Shown here piece after piece: positions 34,216 to 42,107 of a DNA stretch of 64,000 nt; within the stretch, counting starts at the first letter, position 1; every line of letters starts with the position of its first letter. Location: assembly GCA_029226975.1 (NCBI GenBank), contig JAQXZB010000015.1, positions 1 to 64,000 of the forward strand, given 5' to 3'. A model generated the notes under the pieces. The model saw nothing but the letters and a program-made list of their open reading frames with translations. It was not told the DNA's origin and ran no database searches. Both the position numbers and the translations under genes were made by a program. This stretch comes from Clostridiales bacterium (GTDB lineage Bacteria; Bacillota; Clostridia; UBA1381).

Positions 34216-35646
34216 ATGTATAAACAGTATATAAACGGAAAATTGGTTGACGGTGCGGGCAAGCCTATGGACGTATTTAATCCTGCAACCGGCGAGATTG
34301 TGGGAACTGTGGGCTGTGCCGACAAAAATCAGACAACAGAAGCCTTAAAAGCTGCCCAAACAGCCTTTAAGACCTGGTCGAAAACCTCTGTAAACGAGAG
34401 AGCCGATTGGCTCTATAAGCTAAAGGATGCGTGTCTTAAAGAAAGAGATACTTTAATTGATTTGGTATCGGCAGAATCGGGCAGACCTTATCCGGCCGCC
34501 TGCGGAGATGTTGACTGGCTGCTTATAAGCCTTTCGTATTATGCGGAGGAAGCCAAAAGAATTGAGGGTGAGGTTATGCCGGCACTTCACGCAGGAGATA
34601 AGCTTAATTATCAGATTGTCACAAAACAGCCCGTAGGCGTTACGGTGGGTCATGTGGCATGGAATTATCCTTTGGGAAACGCAAGCATAAAGCTTGCACC
34701 GGCGGTAGCTTCGGGCTGTACCTGTATTATCAAGCCATCCTCACAAACGCCGCTTGCAACACTTTATGTGGGTGAGATTGCGGAAAAAATCGGATTTCCG
34801 GCAGGAGTTATAAATATTCTTTCCGGTCCCTCCGGCGAGGTTGCAAAAACCCTTAACGAAAGCGACATTCCGAGAATGATAAGTCTTATCGGCTCCTATG
34901 AAACAGGGATTAAGCTTATGCAGCAGGGCTCAAGGTCATTAAAGAAGTATTCTTTGGAGCTTGGCGGAAACGCTCCCGTTGTTGTTATGCCGGATGCGGA
35001 TATTGAGGAAACAGCGGCAAACATTGTTGCAAAAAAGGTTGGATTTGCCGGTCAGACCTGCGTAAACTACAACCGTATTTATATCCATGAAAGCATATAT
35101 GATGTAATGTGTGAAAAGATTGCACAGGAGCTTAAAAAGGTAAAGCTGGGCAAGGGTAAGGATGAAGGATATATTATGGGACCCGTTATCAATGCTGCCG
35201 CAAGAGACAGAATGCTTGAGCTTATAGACGATGCCGTAGAGGGCGGTGCAAGGCTTGTTATGGGCGGCGAGGTGCCAGAGGAATTTAAGAAGGGCAGCTA
35301 TATAACTCCCGCGCTTTTGATTGATGTAAACGATGATATGAGAGTATCAAAGGAAGAAATTTTCGGACCCATTATTCCGCTTCAGTCCTTTAAGACTTTA
35401 GACGAGGCGATAGAGAAGTCCAACAATACAATCTTTGGACTTTCGGCGTATTTCTTCGGTCATAACTCAAAGGAAATGAGCAGGTATTTTGAGGGCGTAA
35501 GAGCCGGAGAAATATTCGTAAACGGCGGTATCGGCAGCGAGTTTTCGCCCCATGCGGGAGCAAAGCAGTCGGGTATAGGATGTGATAAGTCAAAGCATTC
35601 ACTGGCGGAATACTATGACATTAAATTCCTGTCCATGATTCCGTAA
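34216..35646 (+). CDS. NAD(P)-dependent aldehyde dehydrogenase
   Basis: Oxidises an aldehyde to the acid. 476 residues with the standard active site: Asn150 in WNYPLG, Glu248 in ELGGNAP, Cys282 in GQTC, and the EEIFGPI block. It is closest in style to succinate-semialdehyde, lactaldehyde and glycolaldehyde dehydrogenases. In this cluster it most likely oxidises the aldehyde released by one of the two aldolases (glyceraldehyde, lactaldehyde or similar). GGGAGG ribosome site, 15 bases after the enolase-like gene. Confidence 0.88.
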   Translation: MYKQYINGKLVDGAGKPMDVFNPATGEIVGTVGCADKNQTTEALKAAQTAFKTWSKTSVNERADWLYKLKDACLKERDTLIDLVSAESGRPYPAACGDVDWLLISLSYYAEEAKRIEGEVMPALHAGDKLNYQIVTKQPVGVTVGHVAWNYPLGNASIKLAPAVASGCTCIIKPSSQTPLATLYVGEIAEKIGFPAGVINILSGPSGEVAKTLNESDIPRMISLIGSYETGIKLMQQGSRSLKKYSLELGGNAPVVVMPDADIEETAANIVAKKVGFAGQTCVNYNRIYIHESIYDVMCEKIAQELKKVKLGKGKDEGYIMGPVINAAARDRMLELIDDAVEGGARLVMGGEVPEEFKKGSYITPALLIDVNDDMRVSKEEIFGPIIPLQSFKTLDEAIEKSNNTIFGLSAYFFGHNSKEMSRYFEGVRAGEIFVNGGIGSEFSPHAGAKQSGIGCDKSKHSLAEYYDIKFLSMIP

Positions 35647-35661
35647 CAAAGGAGCACTGTG

Positions 35662-36636
35662 ATGGATAAAAAAATAGATTTAATAGGCTTGGGCGACCCG
35701 TTTTTGGACTTGGTAATAGAAATTGACGCTCTGCCCAAATCCAACACCAACTGCCCCATGCACGAAAGATGCTTTCAGGGCGGCGGAAATGTTGCAACAG
35801 CCCTTGCGGCGGCGTCAAGGCTTGGGCTTAAAACCTCGCTTATAGGCTCTGTAGGAGATGATTTGTTCGGTAAAATGTCCCTGTCGGATTTGGAATACAA
35901 CGGAGTTGATATTTCAAAAATGATAACGCATAATAACAAAAAGAGCAATTTTTCCGTATGCGTTGCCGAACGTGCCGTTAAGGGCAAAGAATTTATAGTG
36001 GGGCATGGTGATTTTGAGCAAATTGAGCCTGAGGACATAGATGAGGAATATATACGGTCCGCAAAAATGCTGCATACGGGACTTATTACTCCGGCAGTTA
36101 TAAAGGCGTGCGAATGTATTCATAAGGCAGGCGGCAAGGTCAGCATAGACGCGCCCTATTACAAGCCCTTTGTGTATGAAAACTATAAGCATTTTGATAT
36201 TTTTATCGGCTCTGAAATGTATTATGATGAAATGTGCAAAGTAAAGGGATTTAATAAAGACGAATATGAGAAGAACATGAATACTCTAAGAGATGAAGGC
36301 TGCGAAATTGTTATATTCACTTTCGGTGCAGACGGCTGCCGCGGTGTTTGGGAGGATAAGTATTTTGAAATCCCGGCAATTGAGGTTGATGTCGTTGATA
36401 CAACCGGTGCGGGGGATGTGTTCCATGGAGCGTTTGATTATGCATATCTTAAAGGCATGAATGCAGAAGAATGTGCGCGCTTTTCAACCGCCGTATCGGC
36501 GATAAAATGCACCCGTCCCGGCGGACGTTCGGGAATACCCACACTTGCGGTTTTGGAAAAATTCCTTGAAACCGGCAAGATAGATTACAGCGAAATAGAT
36601 GAGCGTGTGGCTCATTATAAGCGCGGAATTATATAG
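35662..36636 (+). CDS. PfkB-family sugar kinase
   Basis: Cytosolic ATP-dependent kinase of the ribokinase family, 324 residues from ATG 35662 (AAAGGAG 8 bases before; GTG 35659 less likely). GGGNVATALAAASRLG is the first PfkB signature, and DTTGAGDVFHGAF the second, with catalytic base Asp252. The substrate may be 2-keto-3-deoxygluconate or a ketose; the family cannot be split by eye. The next gene encodes an isomerase-like protein and the one after a class II aldolase, which favours a ketose-1-phosphate route. Confidence 0.85.
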   Translation: MDKKIDLIGLGDPFLDLVIEIDALPKSNTNCPMHERCFQGGGNVATALAAASRLGLKTSLIGSVGDDLFGKMSLSDLEYNGVDISKMITHNNKKSNFSVCVAERAVKGKEFIVGHGDFEQIEPEDIDEEYIRSAKMLHTGLITPAVIKACECIHKAGGKVSIDAPYYKPFVYENYKHFDIFIGSEMYYDEMCKVKGFNKDEYEKNMNTLRDEGCEIVIFTFGADGCRGVWEDKYFEIPAIEVDVVDTTGAGDVFHGAFDYAYLKGMNAEECARFSTAVSAIKCTRPGGRSGIPTLAVLEKFLETGKIDYSEIDERVAHYKRGII

Positions 36637-36851
36637 GAGGTAATGTGAAAAATAAGCTGCGCATCTCATCTCGAAAGTCTGCCTTGAAGTATACACATAC
36701 GTTGGCGGCAGCCTTTCGAGCAATCTGCATTCACCGCCAAGAAGGGCGGACGCACGCAGTGCGGCTTTTGCGAAGCAAAAGTGATGACAGGCTTCTTTTC
36801 CACATTATGATTTGTGCCGTCGCAGGGCGGCGGAATGGAGGAATAATATAA
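36637..36851 (+). other. Structured intergenic island inside the catabolic operon
   Basis: A 215-base insert in an otherwise tightly packed operon, made of successive hairpins: CTCGAAAGTCTGCC (36670-36683) with GGCAGCCTTTCGAG (36707-36720); CCGCC/GGCGG (36734-36749); CGCAC/GTGCG (36751-36763); CTTTTGC-GAA-GCAAAAG (36765-36781); and the leader hairpin near 36816. A 68-codon frame (GTG 36645, behind AGGAGG) spans it, but its protein is low-complexity basic and looks like a by-product of the hairpins. The end matches the leader at 22010-22051. Confidence 0.55.
36808..36851 (+). repeat. Hairpin-ribosome-site leader, copy 2
   Basis: TGATTTGTGCCG, hairpin GCCGTC-GCAG-GGCGGC, then GAATGGAGGAATAATATA and the start codon. 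Same as 22010-22051, with the loop changed but pairing kept. Confidence 0.6.
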
Positions 36852-38243
36852 ATGCTTGATTATAAAGTAAGAATCGGTCTTGTACCGTTAAGGCGCGACT
36901 GTACGCCCAGACCCGGTCAGTTTAACTGGGAAATTGCCGAGGAAAGGGGAAGAAAAACGGTTGCGTACATAAAGGAACACTATTCAACAGACAATATTTC
37001 CTTTGTGGATTTAAAGGGTGTGATAGACGTTGAGGTGCTTTGGTCATGCAACGATGTTGACAAGGTGGCAGAGCATTTCAGAAAGGAAAAGGTTGACGCG
37101 ATTTTCCTGATTGCCGCAAATTTCGGGAATGAAGAAGCGGCGGGCGAGCTTGCCAAAAAGTGCAAAAAGCCTGTGCTTTTGTGGGGACCCCGCGATGAAG
37201 CGCCCGATGAGGGCGACGGTATGCGTTATACGGATTCCCAGTGCGGTCTGTTCGGAATAAGCCGTCAGCTTATGCGCATGAATGTTCCCTTTACATATAT
37301 TGAAAACTGTCACGTGGAGGATGCGGCGCTTGAAAAGGGAATTAAGCGCTTTGCCTCGGTTGCCTGCGGAGTAAGGAATTTTTCGGGTATGAGAATAGGT
37401 CAGATAGGTCAAAGACCTGCACCCTTCTGTTCCGTTATCTGCAACGAGGGACAGCTTATGGAGGAGTTTGATATTCATCTTGTACCCATAAATCTGGCAC
37501 TTATTCAGGACAGGTTTAATACCATTGTAAATACCCGTCAAAAGGAGCTTGAAGCGGGAGCGCAGATGCTTCGCAATATGTATGAGCTGGACGCCGCGTC
37601 GGATGAAACCGCTAAGAAGCAGTATGCATATGTTCTGCTCTTTAAGGATTTGTTTGAGGAATTTAAGCTTGATGCGATTTCCTCGGAGTGCTGGTCAGCA
37701 CTGCAGCTGCTTGTGGGCGCGATGCCCTGCACCGCCTACGGCATTCTTGCGGACGAAGGGTATATTATAAGCTGTGAAAACGATGTTCACGCCGTTATGA
37801 CTCAGGTGCTGTTAAAATCGCTTGCACTGGGAAAAAAGCCGCCGCTGTTCGGTGAGTTTACCATTCGTCATCCCGAGGAGGAGAATGTGGAGCTTCTGTG
37901 GCATTGCGGACAGTTTGCGTATTCAGCAAGAAGAACGGATAAGCCCTGTCGCTGTATGAATATGAGAGAAAATTTCGAGGCAAAGAAAGGTCATTACACA
38001 GTTGCCAGAATTGACCAGGATCATGGAAAATATTCGATTATTGCCGGAGAATGTGACAGCGCCGAGGGACCCTATACCAACGGTACATACCTGTGGGCGC
38101 GCTTTGATGATTTAAACGCATGGGAGCGCAAACTCGTTGAGGGACCGTATATTCACCATGTATCGGAGATAGAGGGAAGCCTTACGGAGAATGTAAAGGA
38201 ATTTTGCAAGTATGTTCCTGCATTGAAGTTTGAAACAGTATAA
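36852..38243 (+). CDS. L-fucose/L-arabinose isomerase-family protein
   Basis: 463 residues, resembling the short fucose/arabinose isomerase-like proteins. The N-terminal Rossmann-like part has VDAIFLIAANFGNEEAAGELAKKCKKP and GPRDEAPDEG; the C-terminal part has SSECWSAL, YIISCENDVHAVMT and LLWHCGQFAYS, where acidic and His residues would hold the metal. The family interconverts aldoses and ketoses, but members of this subgroup are poorly characterised. It is preceded by the hairpin leader at 36808-36851 and followed after 21 bases by a class II aldolase. An isomerase, PfkB kinase, aldolase order is the textbook logic of fucose/rhamnose-type degradation. Confidence 0.78.
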   Translation: MLDYKVRIGLVPLRRDCTPRPGQFNWEIAEERGRKTVAYIKEHYSTDNISFVDLKGVIDVEVLWSCNDVDKVAEHFRKEKVDAIFLIAANFGNEEAAGELAKKCKKPVLLWGPRDEAPDEGDGMRYTDSQCGLFGISRQLMRMNVPFTYIENCHVEDAALEKGIKRFASVACGVRNFSGMRIGQIGQRPAPFCSVICNEGQLMEEFDIHLVPINLALIQDRFNTIVNTRQKELEAGAQMLRNMYELDAASDETAKKQYAYVLLFKDLFEEFKLDAISSECWSALQLLVGAMPCTAYGILADEGYIISCENDVHAVMTQVLLKSLALGKKPPLFGEFTIRHPEEENVELLWHCGQFAYSARRTDKPCRCMNMRENFEAKKGHYTVARIDQDHGKYSIIAGECDSAEGPYTNGTYLWARFDDLNAWERKLVEGPYIHHVSEIEGSLTENVKEFCKYVPALKFETV

Positions 38244-38264
38244 TTTTGTTTGGAGGATATTATA

Positions 38265-39095
38265 ATGCGTTATACATTAAAGGAAATTTTGGATTTGGCA
38301 CAGGAGGGCGGCTTTGCCGTTCCTGCGTTTAATGTTTACAATCTGGAAACTCTTATGGGTGTTGCGTTAGCAGCCAAAGAAACAAAAGCACCGGTTATAA
38401 TTCAGATGTACAGCCGTCTTTTTAATACCGGAACGGGTGAGTTCATGGCACCGGTTATCATAGATGTAATGAATAAATTAAAGACACCGGTTACCTTCCA
38501 CCTTGATCACGGCGCGGGCATACCCGAATGTATCCGCGCAATGCGCTTCGGAACAACGGGAGTTATGATTGACGCTTCGACCATGCCCATTGACGAAAAT
38601 ATTGAAACAACCAAAAAGGTTGTGGATATGGCAAGGGAAGCCGGAGTTGCCGTTGAGGGCGAGCTGGGACATATCGGCTCAACCAAGGATGAAAAATGGG
38701 ACGCGTATACCGAGGTTGAGGACGCGGTAAGATATGTTGAGGAAACCGGAATTGACGCGCTTGCGATAATGGTAGGAACGGCTCATGGAAAGTATGCACA
38801 GGCACCGGTTCTGGCAATTGACAGAATTAAGGAAATCCACGCAAACACAAGAGCGCATCTTGTTCTGCACGGAGGATCGGGAGTTGGCGACAATCAGATA
38901 AAAGCGGCGGTAAATGCGGGAATACGCAAAATCAATTTCGGAACAGATGTCTGCTATGCGTTTATGGACGGATATAAGGCACTTGATCCCTACAGCGCAC
39001 CTCTTGACGTTACCATGTCAAAGGTTGCACAGAACGTAAAGGAATTTGCAATCGGGAAGATTAAGCTTCTCGGAGCGGAGCAAAAAGGAGAATAA
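38265..39095 (+). CDS. Class II fructose/tagatose-bisphosphate-type aldolase
   Basis: Zinc aldolase splitting a ketose (bis)phosphate to glycerone phosphate and an aldehyde. 276 residues from ATG 38265 behind TTGGAGG. HLDHG at 79-83 (catalytic Asp, zinc His), EGELGHIG at 131-138, GTAHG with zinc His174, LHGGSG at 201-206 and NFGTD (phosphate site). Length suits the GatY/KbaY/FbaA group. In this cluster it probably works on a sugar 1-phosphate made by the PfkB kinase. The stop codon is one base before the next start. Confidence 0.87.
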   Translation: MRYTLKEILDLAQEGGFAVPAFNVYNLETLMGVALAAKETKAPVIIQMYSRLFNTGTGEFMAPVIIDVMNKLKTPVTFHLDHGAGIPECIRAMRFGTTGVMIDASTMPIDENIETTKKVVDMAREAGVAVEGELGHIGSTKDEKWDAYTEVEDAVRYVEETGIDALAIMVGTAHGKYAQAPVLAIDRIKEIHANTRAHLVLHGGSGVGDNQIKAAVNAGIRKINFGTDVCYAFMDGYKALDPYSAPLDVTMSKVAQNVKEFAIGKIKLLGAEQKGE

Positions 39096-39096
39096 C

Positions 39097-39867
39097 ATGG
39101 AATACGATTTTAAGGGCAAAACCGTTATAATTACCGGTGCGGAAAGAGGAATAGGCCTTGAAATTGCAAAGGGCTTTGCCAAAGCCGGTGCGGATATTGC
39201 AATAGCCGGCATGATGGAGGAGGAGTTTGACAACGCCTGCGCCCAGGTGACTAAAGAGGGCGTTGAATGTCTTTGCATAAAAACCGACGTTTCAAAGGAG
39301 GATTGTGTAAAGAGCATGATAGCTCAGGTAAAGCAGACCTTCGGAAAGATTGATATTCTGGTAAACAATGCCGGAATAAACAAGCTGTATCCCGCAGAGG
39401 AAATGCCGTTGGAGGTTTGGAACAGTATAATAGGCGTAAATCTGACGGGCGTATTCTTGGTAAGTCGTGAGGCGGCAAATGTGATGCTTGAGCAGGGCGG
39501 GGGAAATATTGTAAACATTACCTCCATGTCGGGTCTTGTTGTAAATCCGCTGCCCCAGACCCAGTGCGCATATAACAGCTCAAAGGCGGGAGCAATAATG
39601 CTTACAAAGTGCATGGCTGTAGAGTGGGCACAGCGGGGGATAAGAGTAAATGGCATAGCACCGGGCTTTATGGAAACTCCCCTTACCCAAAAGCGGCTTA
39701 GCACACCCAATGACCCGGCAGTTAAAAAGTGGATAGAGGGAACACCTCTAAACCGCGTGGGCAAGCCGTCGGAGCTTGTGGGACTGGCGCTTTATCTTGC
39801 GTCGGACGCATCCTCATATACAACGGGAACGGTAATTTCCGTTGACGGAGGTTATACCTGTTTGTAA
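39097..39867 (+). CDS. Short-chain dehydrogenase/reductase, KduD/gluconate dehydrogenase-like (paralogue 2)
   Basis: 256 residues from ATG 39097 (AAAAGGAG upstream). GAERGIG cofactor loop, NNAG, YNSSK (Tyr159, Lys163). It is a close sister of the SDR at 29688-30467 along its full length, including the C-terminal DGGYTCL. Two copies in one operon suggest two successive redox steps or two epimeric substrates rather than redundancy. It is translationally linked with the aldolase gene. 26 bases to the DUF4867 gene. Confidence 0.85.
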   Translation: MEYDFKGKTVIITGAERGIGLEIAKGFAKAGADIAIAGMMEEEFDNACAQVTKEGVECLCIKTDVSKEDCVKSMIAQVKQTFGKIDILVNNAGINKLYPAEEMPLEVWNSIIGVNLTGVFLVSREAANVMLEQGGGNIVNITSMSGLVVNPLPQTQCAYNSSKAGAIMLTKCMAVEWAQRGIRVNGIAPGFMETPLTQKRLSTPNDPAVKKWIEGTPLNRVGKPSELVGLALYLASDASSYTTGTVISVDGGYTCL

Positions 39868-39893
39868 AAAATATAAGTGTTAGGAGAAAGAAA

Positions 39894-40544
39894 ATGCTTG
39901 AAATTTTAAAAAAGAAAAACCCGGGACTTAAAGTGTATTCCGTATTCGATGAGGAATTTAAAAGCTTCGGTAGGGTTATAGAAAATATCGATACAGCTCA
40001 AATTATAGATGCGGGAGCAAAAATTCCGCTGCCGGAGATGGGAGTTAAATATGTTCCCTCCGAGGCGGAATTTGAGAAACTTTCCATTGCAGAGGAAATT
40101 CAAAAGGAGCTGTTTGGCACGCTCCCTGCGCAGCTGGGCTATTGTTGGGGACACAGCTCGTTTTTAAATGCTGCGGAATGGCATACATCAAGCGAGATAA
40201 ACATTGCAATAACGCCCATGGTTTTGATTATGGGACACAGATGGGAGATAGAGAACAATAAAATAGACTCGTCTAAGTTTACGGCGTTTTATCTTCCCAA
40301 GGGAGCGGTAATAGAATGTTTTGCCACAACCCTGCACTACTGTCCCTGTCAGGTTTCGGATGAGGGCTTCGGCTGCGCTGTGGGACTTCCCAAGGACACA
40401 AACACAGCCCTTGAGAATGTGCCGGAGGATAAGCTGATAAGCGCAAAAAACAAGTGGATAATATGCCATGAGGAAAATCAATCGGCAATAGCCAGGGGAA
40501 TAACTCCCGGCATAACCGGTGTAAATTTTGAGATAAAGTATTAA
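39894..40544 (+). CDS. DUF4867-family protein, cupin-like
   Basis: 216 residues, recognised as DUF4867, a family of unknown function found beside sugar-catabolic genes in Clostridia. It reads as a single cupin-like beta barrel: YCWGHSSFLNAAEWHTSSEI (His and Glu candidates), LIMGHRW, FYLPKGAVIECFATTLHYCP with a further His. A metal site like that of KduI-type sugar isomerases is plausible. Because the cluster has lyase and SDR genes but no recognisable KduI, I infer it could isomerise a uronate or keto-deoxyuronate. Clear AGGAG ribosome site. Confidence 0.7.
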   Translation: MLEILKKKNPGLKVYSVFDEEFKSFGRVIENIDTAQIIDAGAKIPLPEMGVKYVPSEAEFEKLSIAEEIQKELFGTLPAQLGYCWGHSSFLNAAEWHTSSEINIAITPMVLIMGHRWEIENNKIDSSKFTAFYLPKGAVIECFATTLHYCPCQVSDEGFGCAVGLPKDTNTALENVPEDKLISAKNKWIICHEENQSAIARGITPGITGVNFEIKY

Positions 40545-40566
40545 ACCGTAATTTTATGAAAGGGCT

Positions 40567-41652
40567 GTGAGGGCTTTGGCTGATATTCTTATAAAAAACG
40601 GACGTGTCTGGGACGGAGAAAGGTTTTATTATTCGGATATTTTAATTAACATGGGAAAAATCGAAAAAATACTTCCGAAAATAAATACCGTCGCGGATTT
40701 TATATATGACGCGGCGGGGAAAACCGTTTTGCCGGGGCTTGTTGATATGCATGCGCATCTAAGGACACTGTCCTCGGACAGTATAGGAGTGCAGGCGGAA
40801 ATGGGGTGCTTCCCCTTTGGAGTAACCGCTGCCGCCGATACGGAGGGCTGTAGCGGAAACAAATATTTATCCGACCTTCTCATGGTAAAGAACGTGGTTT
40901 TTGTCACAGCGGCAATAAAGGATAACAAGCCGGATTTTGAATATATCAGCCAAAGGCTTTCACAATACAAAGAAAAGGCTATTGGCATAAAGGTTTTTTA
41001 TGATTTAGGCTCTTATGAGACTTGGAGCCTGGAACTGTTGGAGGAGATTTGCGCCTTTGCCCGGAAAAAGGGCTTAAAGGTAATGGTACACTCAACAAAT
41101 GCGCCTTCTTCCATGAGCGATATAGTAAGTGTTCTTAAAAAGGGCGATATACTTACTCACATATTCCACGGCGGTAAAAACAGCAGTGCAAAGGACAATT
41201 ATAACTGTATGATCGAAGCAAAGAACAGGGGAATAATTGTTGATTTGGGCTTTGAGGGTATAAACCATACGGATTTCGGTGTGTTTAAAAATGCGATAGA
41301 CAAGGGCGTAAAGCCCGATACCATAAGCACTGATATTACAAAGTTCAGCGTATGCACCTTAGGCGGCAGATACGGCATGACAATGGTAATGAGCGCCGCA
41401 AAAACCCTCGGTATGAGCGAGGAGGAGATTTTTAAGGCAGTAACCTCCGCACCTGCCGTCGCTTTGGGAAAAACGGCATGGTGGGGACATATAAAGGAAG
41501 GACGCTGCGGTGATGTAACGGTGTTGGATTACGGGGACGAGGGCTTTAATCTTACCGACTGCTTCGGAAATAATATAAAATCCGAAAAGGGCTACAGATG
41601 CGCTTTAACCGTAGTTAACGGCCGGGTTATTTACAGAAACGCTCTGCTGTAA
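40567..41652 (+). CDS. Amidohydrolase-superfamily metalloenzyme (dihydroorotase-like)
   Basis: 361 residues. VDMHAHLR carries the two first metal His, GIKVF the likely bridging Lys, MVHSTN and LTHIFHG two more metal His, and STDITKF the catalytic Asp; the outer beta domain ends VTVLDYGDEGFN. This is the pattern of the EF_0837/D-aminoacylase-like group, whose members sit beside KDPG-type aldolases in amino-sugar-acid operons. It may deacylate or open a derivative of the sugar acid (inference). Start GTG 40567 follows AAAGGG closely; TTG 40576 is an alternative. Last gene of the cluster; terminator at 41638-41680. Confidence 0.75.
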   Translation: MRALADILIKNGRVWDGERFYYSDILINMGKIEKILPKINTVADFIYDAAGKTVLPGLVDMHAHLRTLSSDSIGVQAEMGCFPFGVTAAADTEGCSGNKYLSDLLMVKNVVFVTAAIKDNKPDFEYISQRLSQYKEKAIGIKVFYDLGSYETWSLELLEEICAFARKKGLKVMVHSTNAPSSMSDIVSVLKKGDILTHIFHGGKNSSAKDNYNCMIEAKNRGIIVDLGFEGINHTDFGVFKNAIDKGVKPDTISTDITKFSVCTLGGRYGMTMVMSAAKTLGMSEEEIFKAVTSAPAVALGKTAWWGHIKEGRCGDVTVLDYGDEGFNLTDCFGNNIKSEKGYRCALTVVNGRVIYRNALL

Positions 41653-41680
41653 GAAAGCAACTGACAGCAGCGTTTTTTTC
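41638..41680 (+). terminator. Terminator after the catabolic cluster
   Basis: CGCTCTGCTGT, overlapping the stop codon, pairs imperfectly with ACAGCAGCG, followed by TTTTTTT. Confidence 0.75.
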
Positions 41681-42107
41681 TACCGAAAAATACTTGACCC
41701 GCAACAACAAAAATGCTATTATGTATGTATAAAATTGTTGATTTGATAACCGACAGAGCGAAAAAAACAATGTCGCATATAGAGTCTTGATAAAACGAAA
41801 AAATGAAAAGAATACAAATAATTGAATAATAGCTTGTCTTAAATAATAAGCGGAGGTGTGTTTTGCATCTCCGCTTTAAGTTAAAAAATATAATTAACCT
41901 CAATTTCTAATGACAGTCTGATTTTTGCGTTGTATAATAAAGGTATGAAATGCTGATGAAGAAATGAAATCCTTACTTGAAGCTGTTTTAAAAATTGACA
42001 TATTGAGTTAATAAATTGCCTATTGACCTTACGGCGTTTAATGGGATATAATCATATTACATTCAAGAAGTTTATTCGGCTTTTGGTCGGTGGAATGGAG
42101 GATTAAT
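41681..42107 (+). other. Gene-free interval before the PL8 lyase
   Basis: About 430 bases, A+T rich, with no convincing gene. It contains an 11-bp hairpin AAGCGGAGGTG (41848-41858) with CATCTCCGCTT (41866-41876) without a T run, and two promoter candidates (41911-41939 and 42024-42053). A 15-codon frame near 41967 has no ribosome site and is ignored. Confidence 0.5.
42024..42053 (+). promoter_or_regulatory. Promoter of the PL8 lyase gene
   Basis: TTGACC, 18-base spacer, TATAAT, about 55 bases before the start. A second candidate, ATGACA-17-TATAAT, lies near 41911-41939. Confidence 0.65.

Noticed and set aside
36645-36851. 68-codon GTG frame with a good ribosome site between kinase and isomerase genes
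   Set aside because: The peptide is basic and low in hydrophobic core, and every part coincides with a DNA hairpin; it is better explained as structured non-coding sequence.
41848-41876. Hairpin AAGCGGAGGTG/CATCTCCGCTT as a terminator
   Set aside because: No T run follows on either strand; it is listed only as a structural element of the interval.
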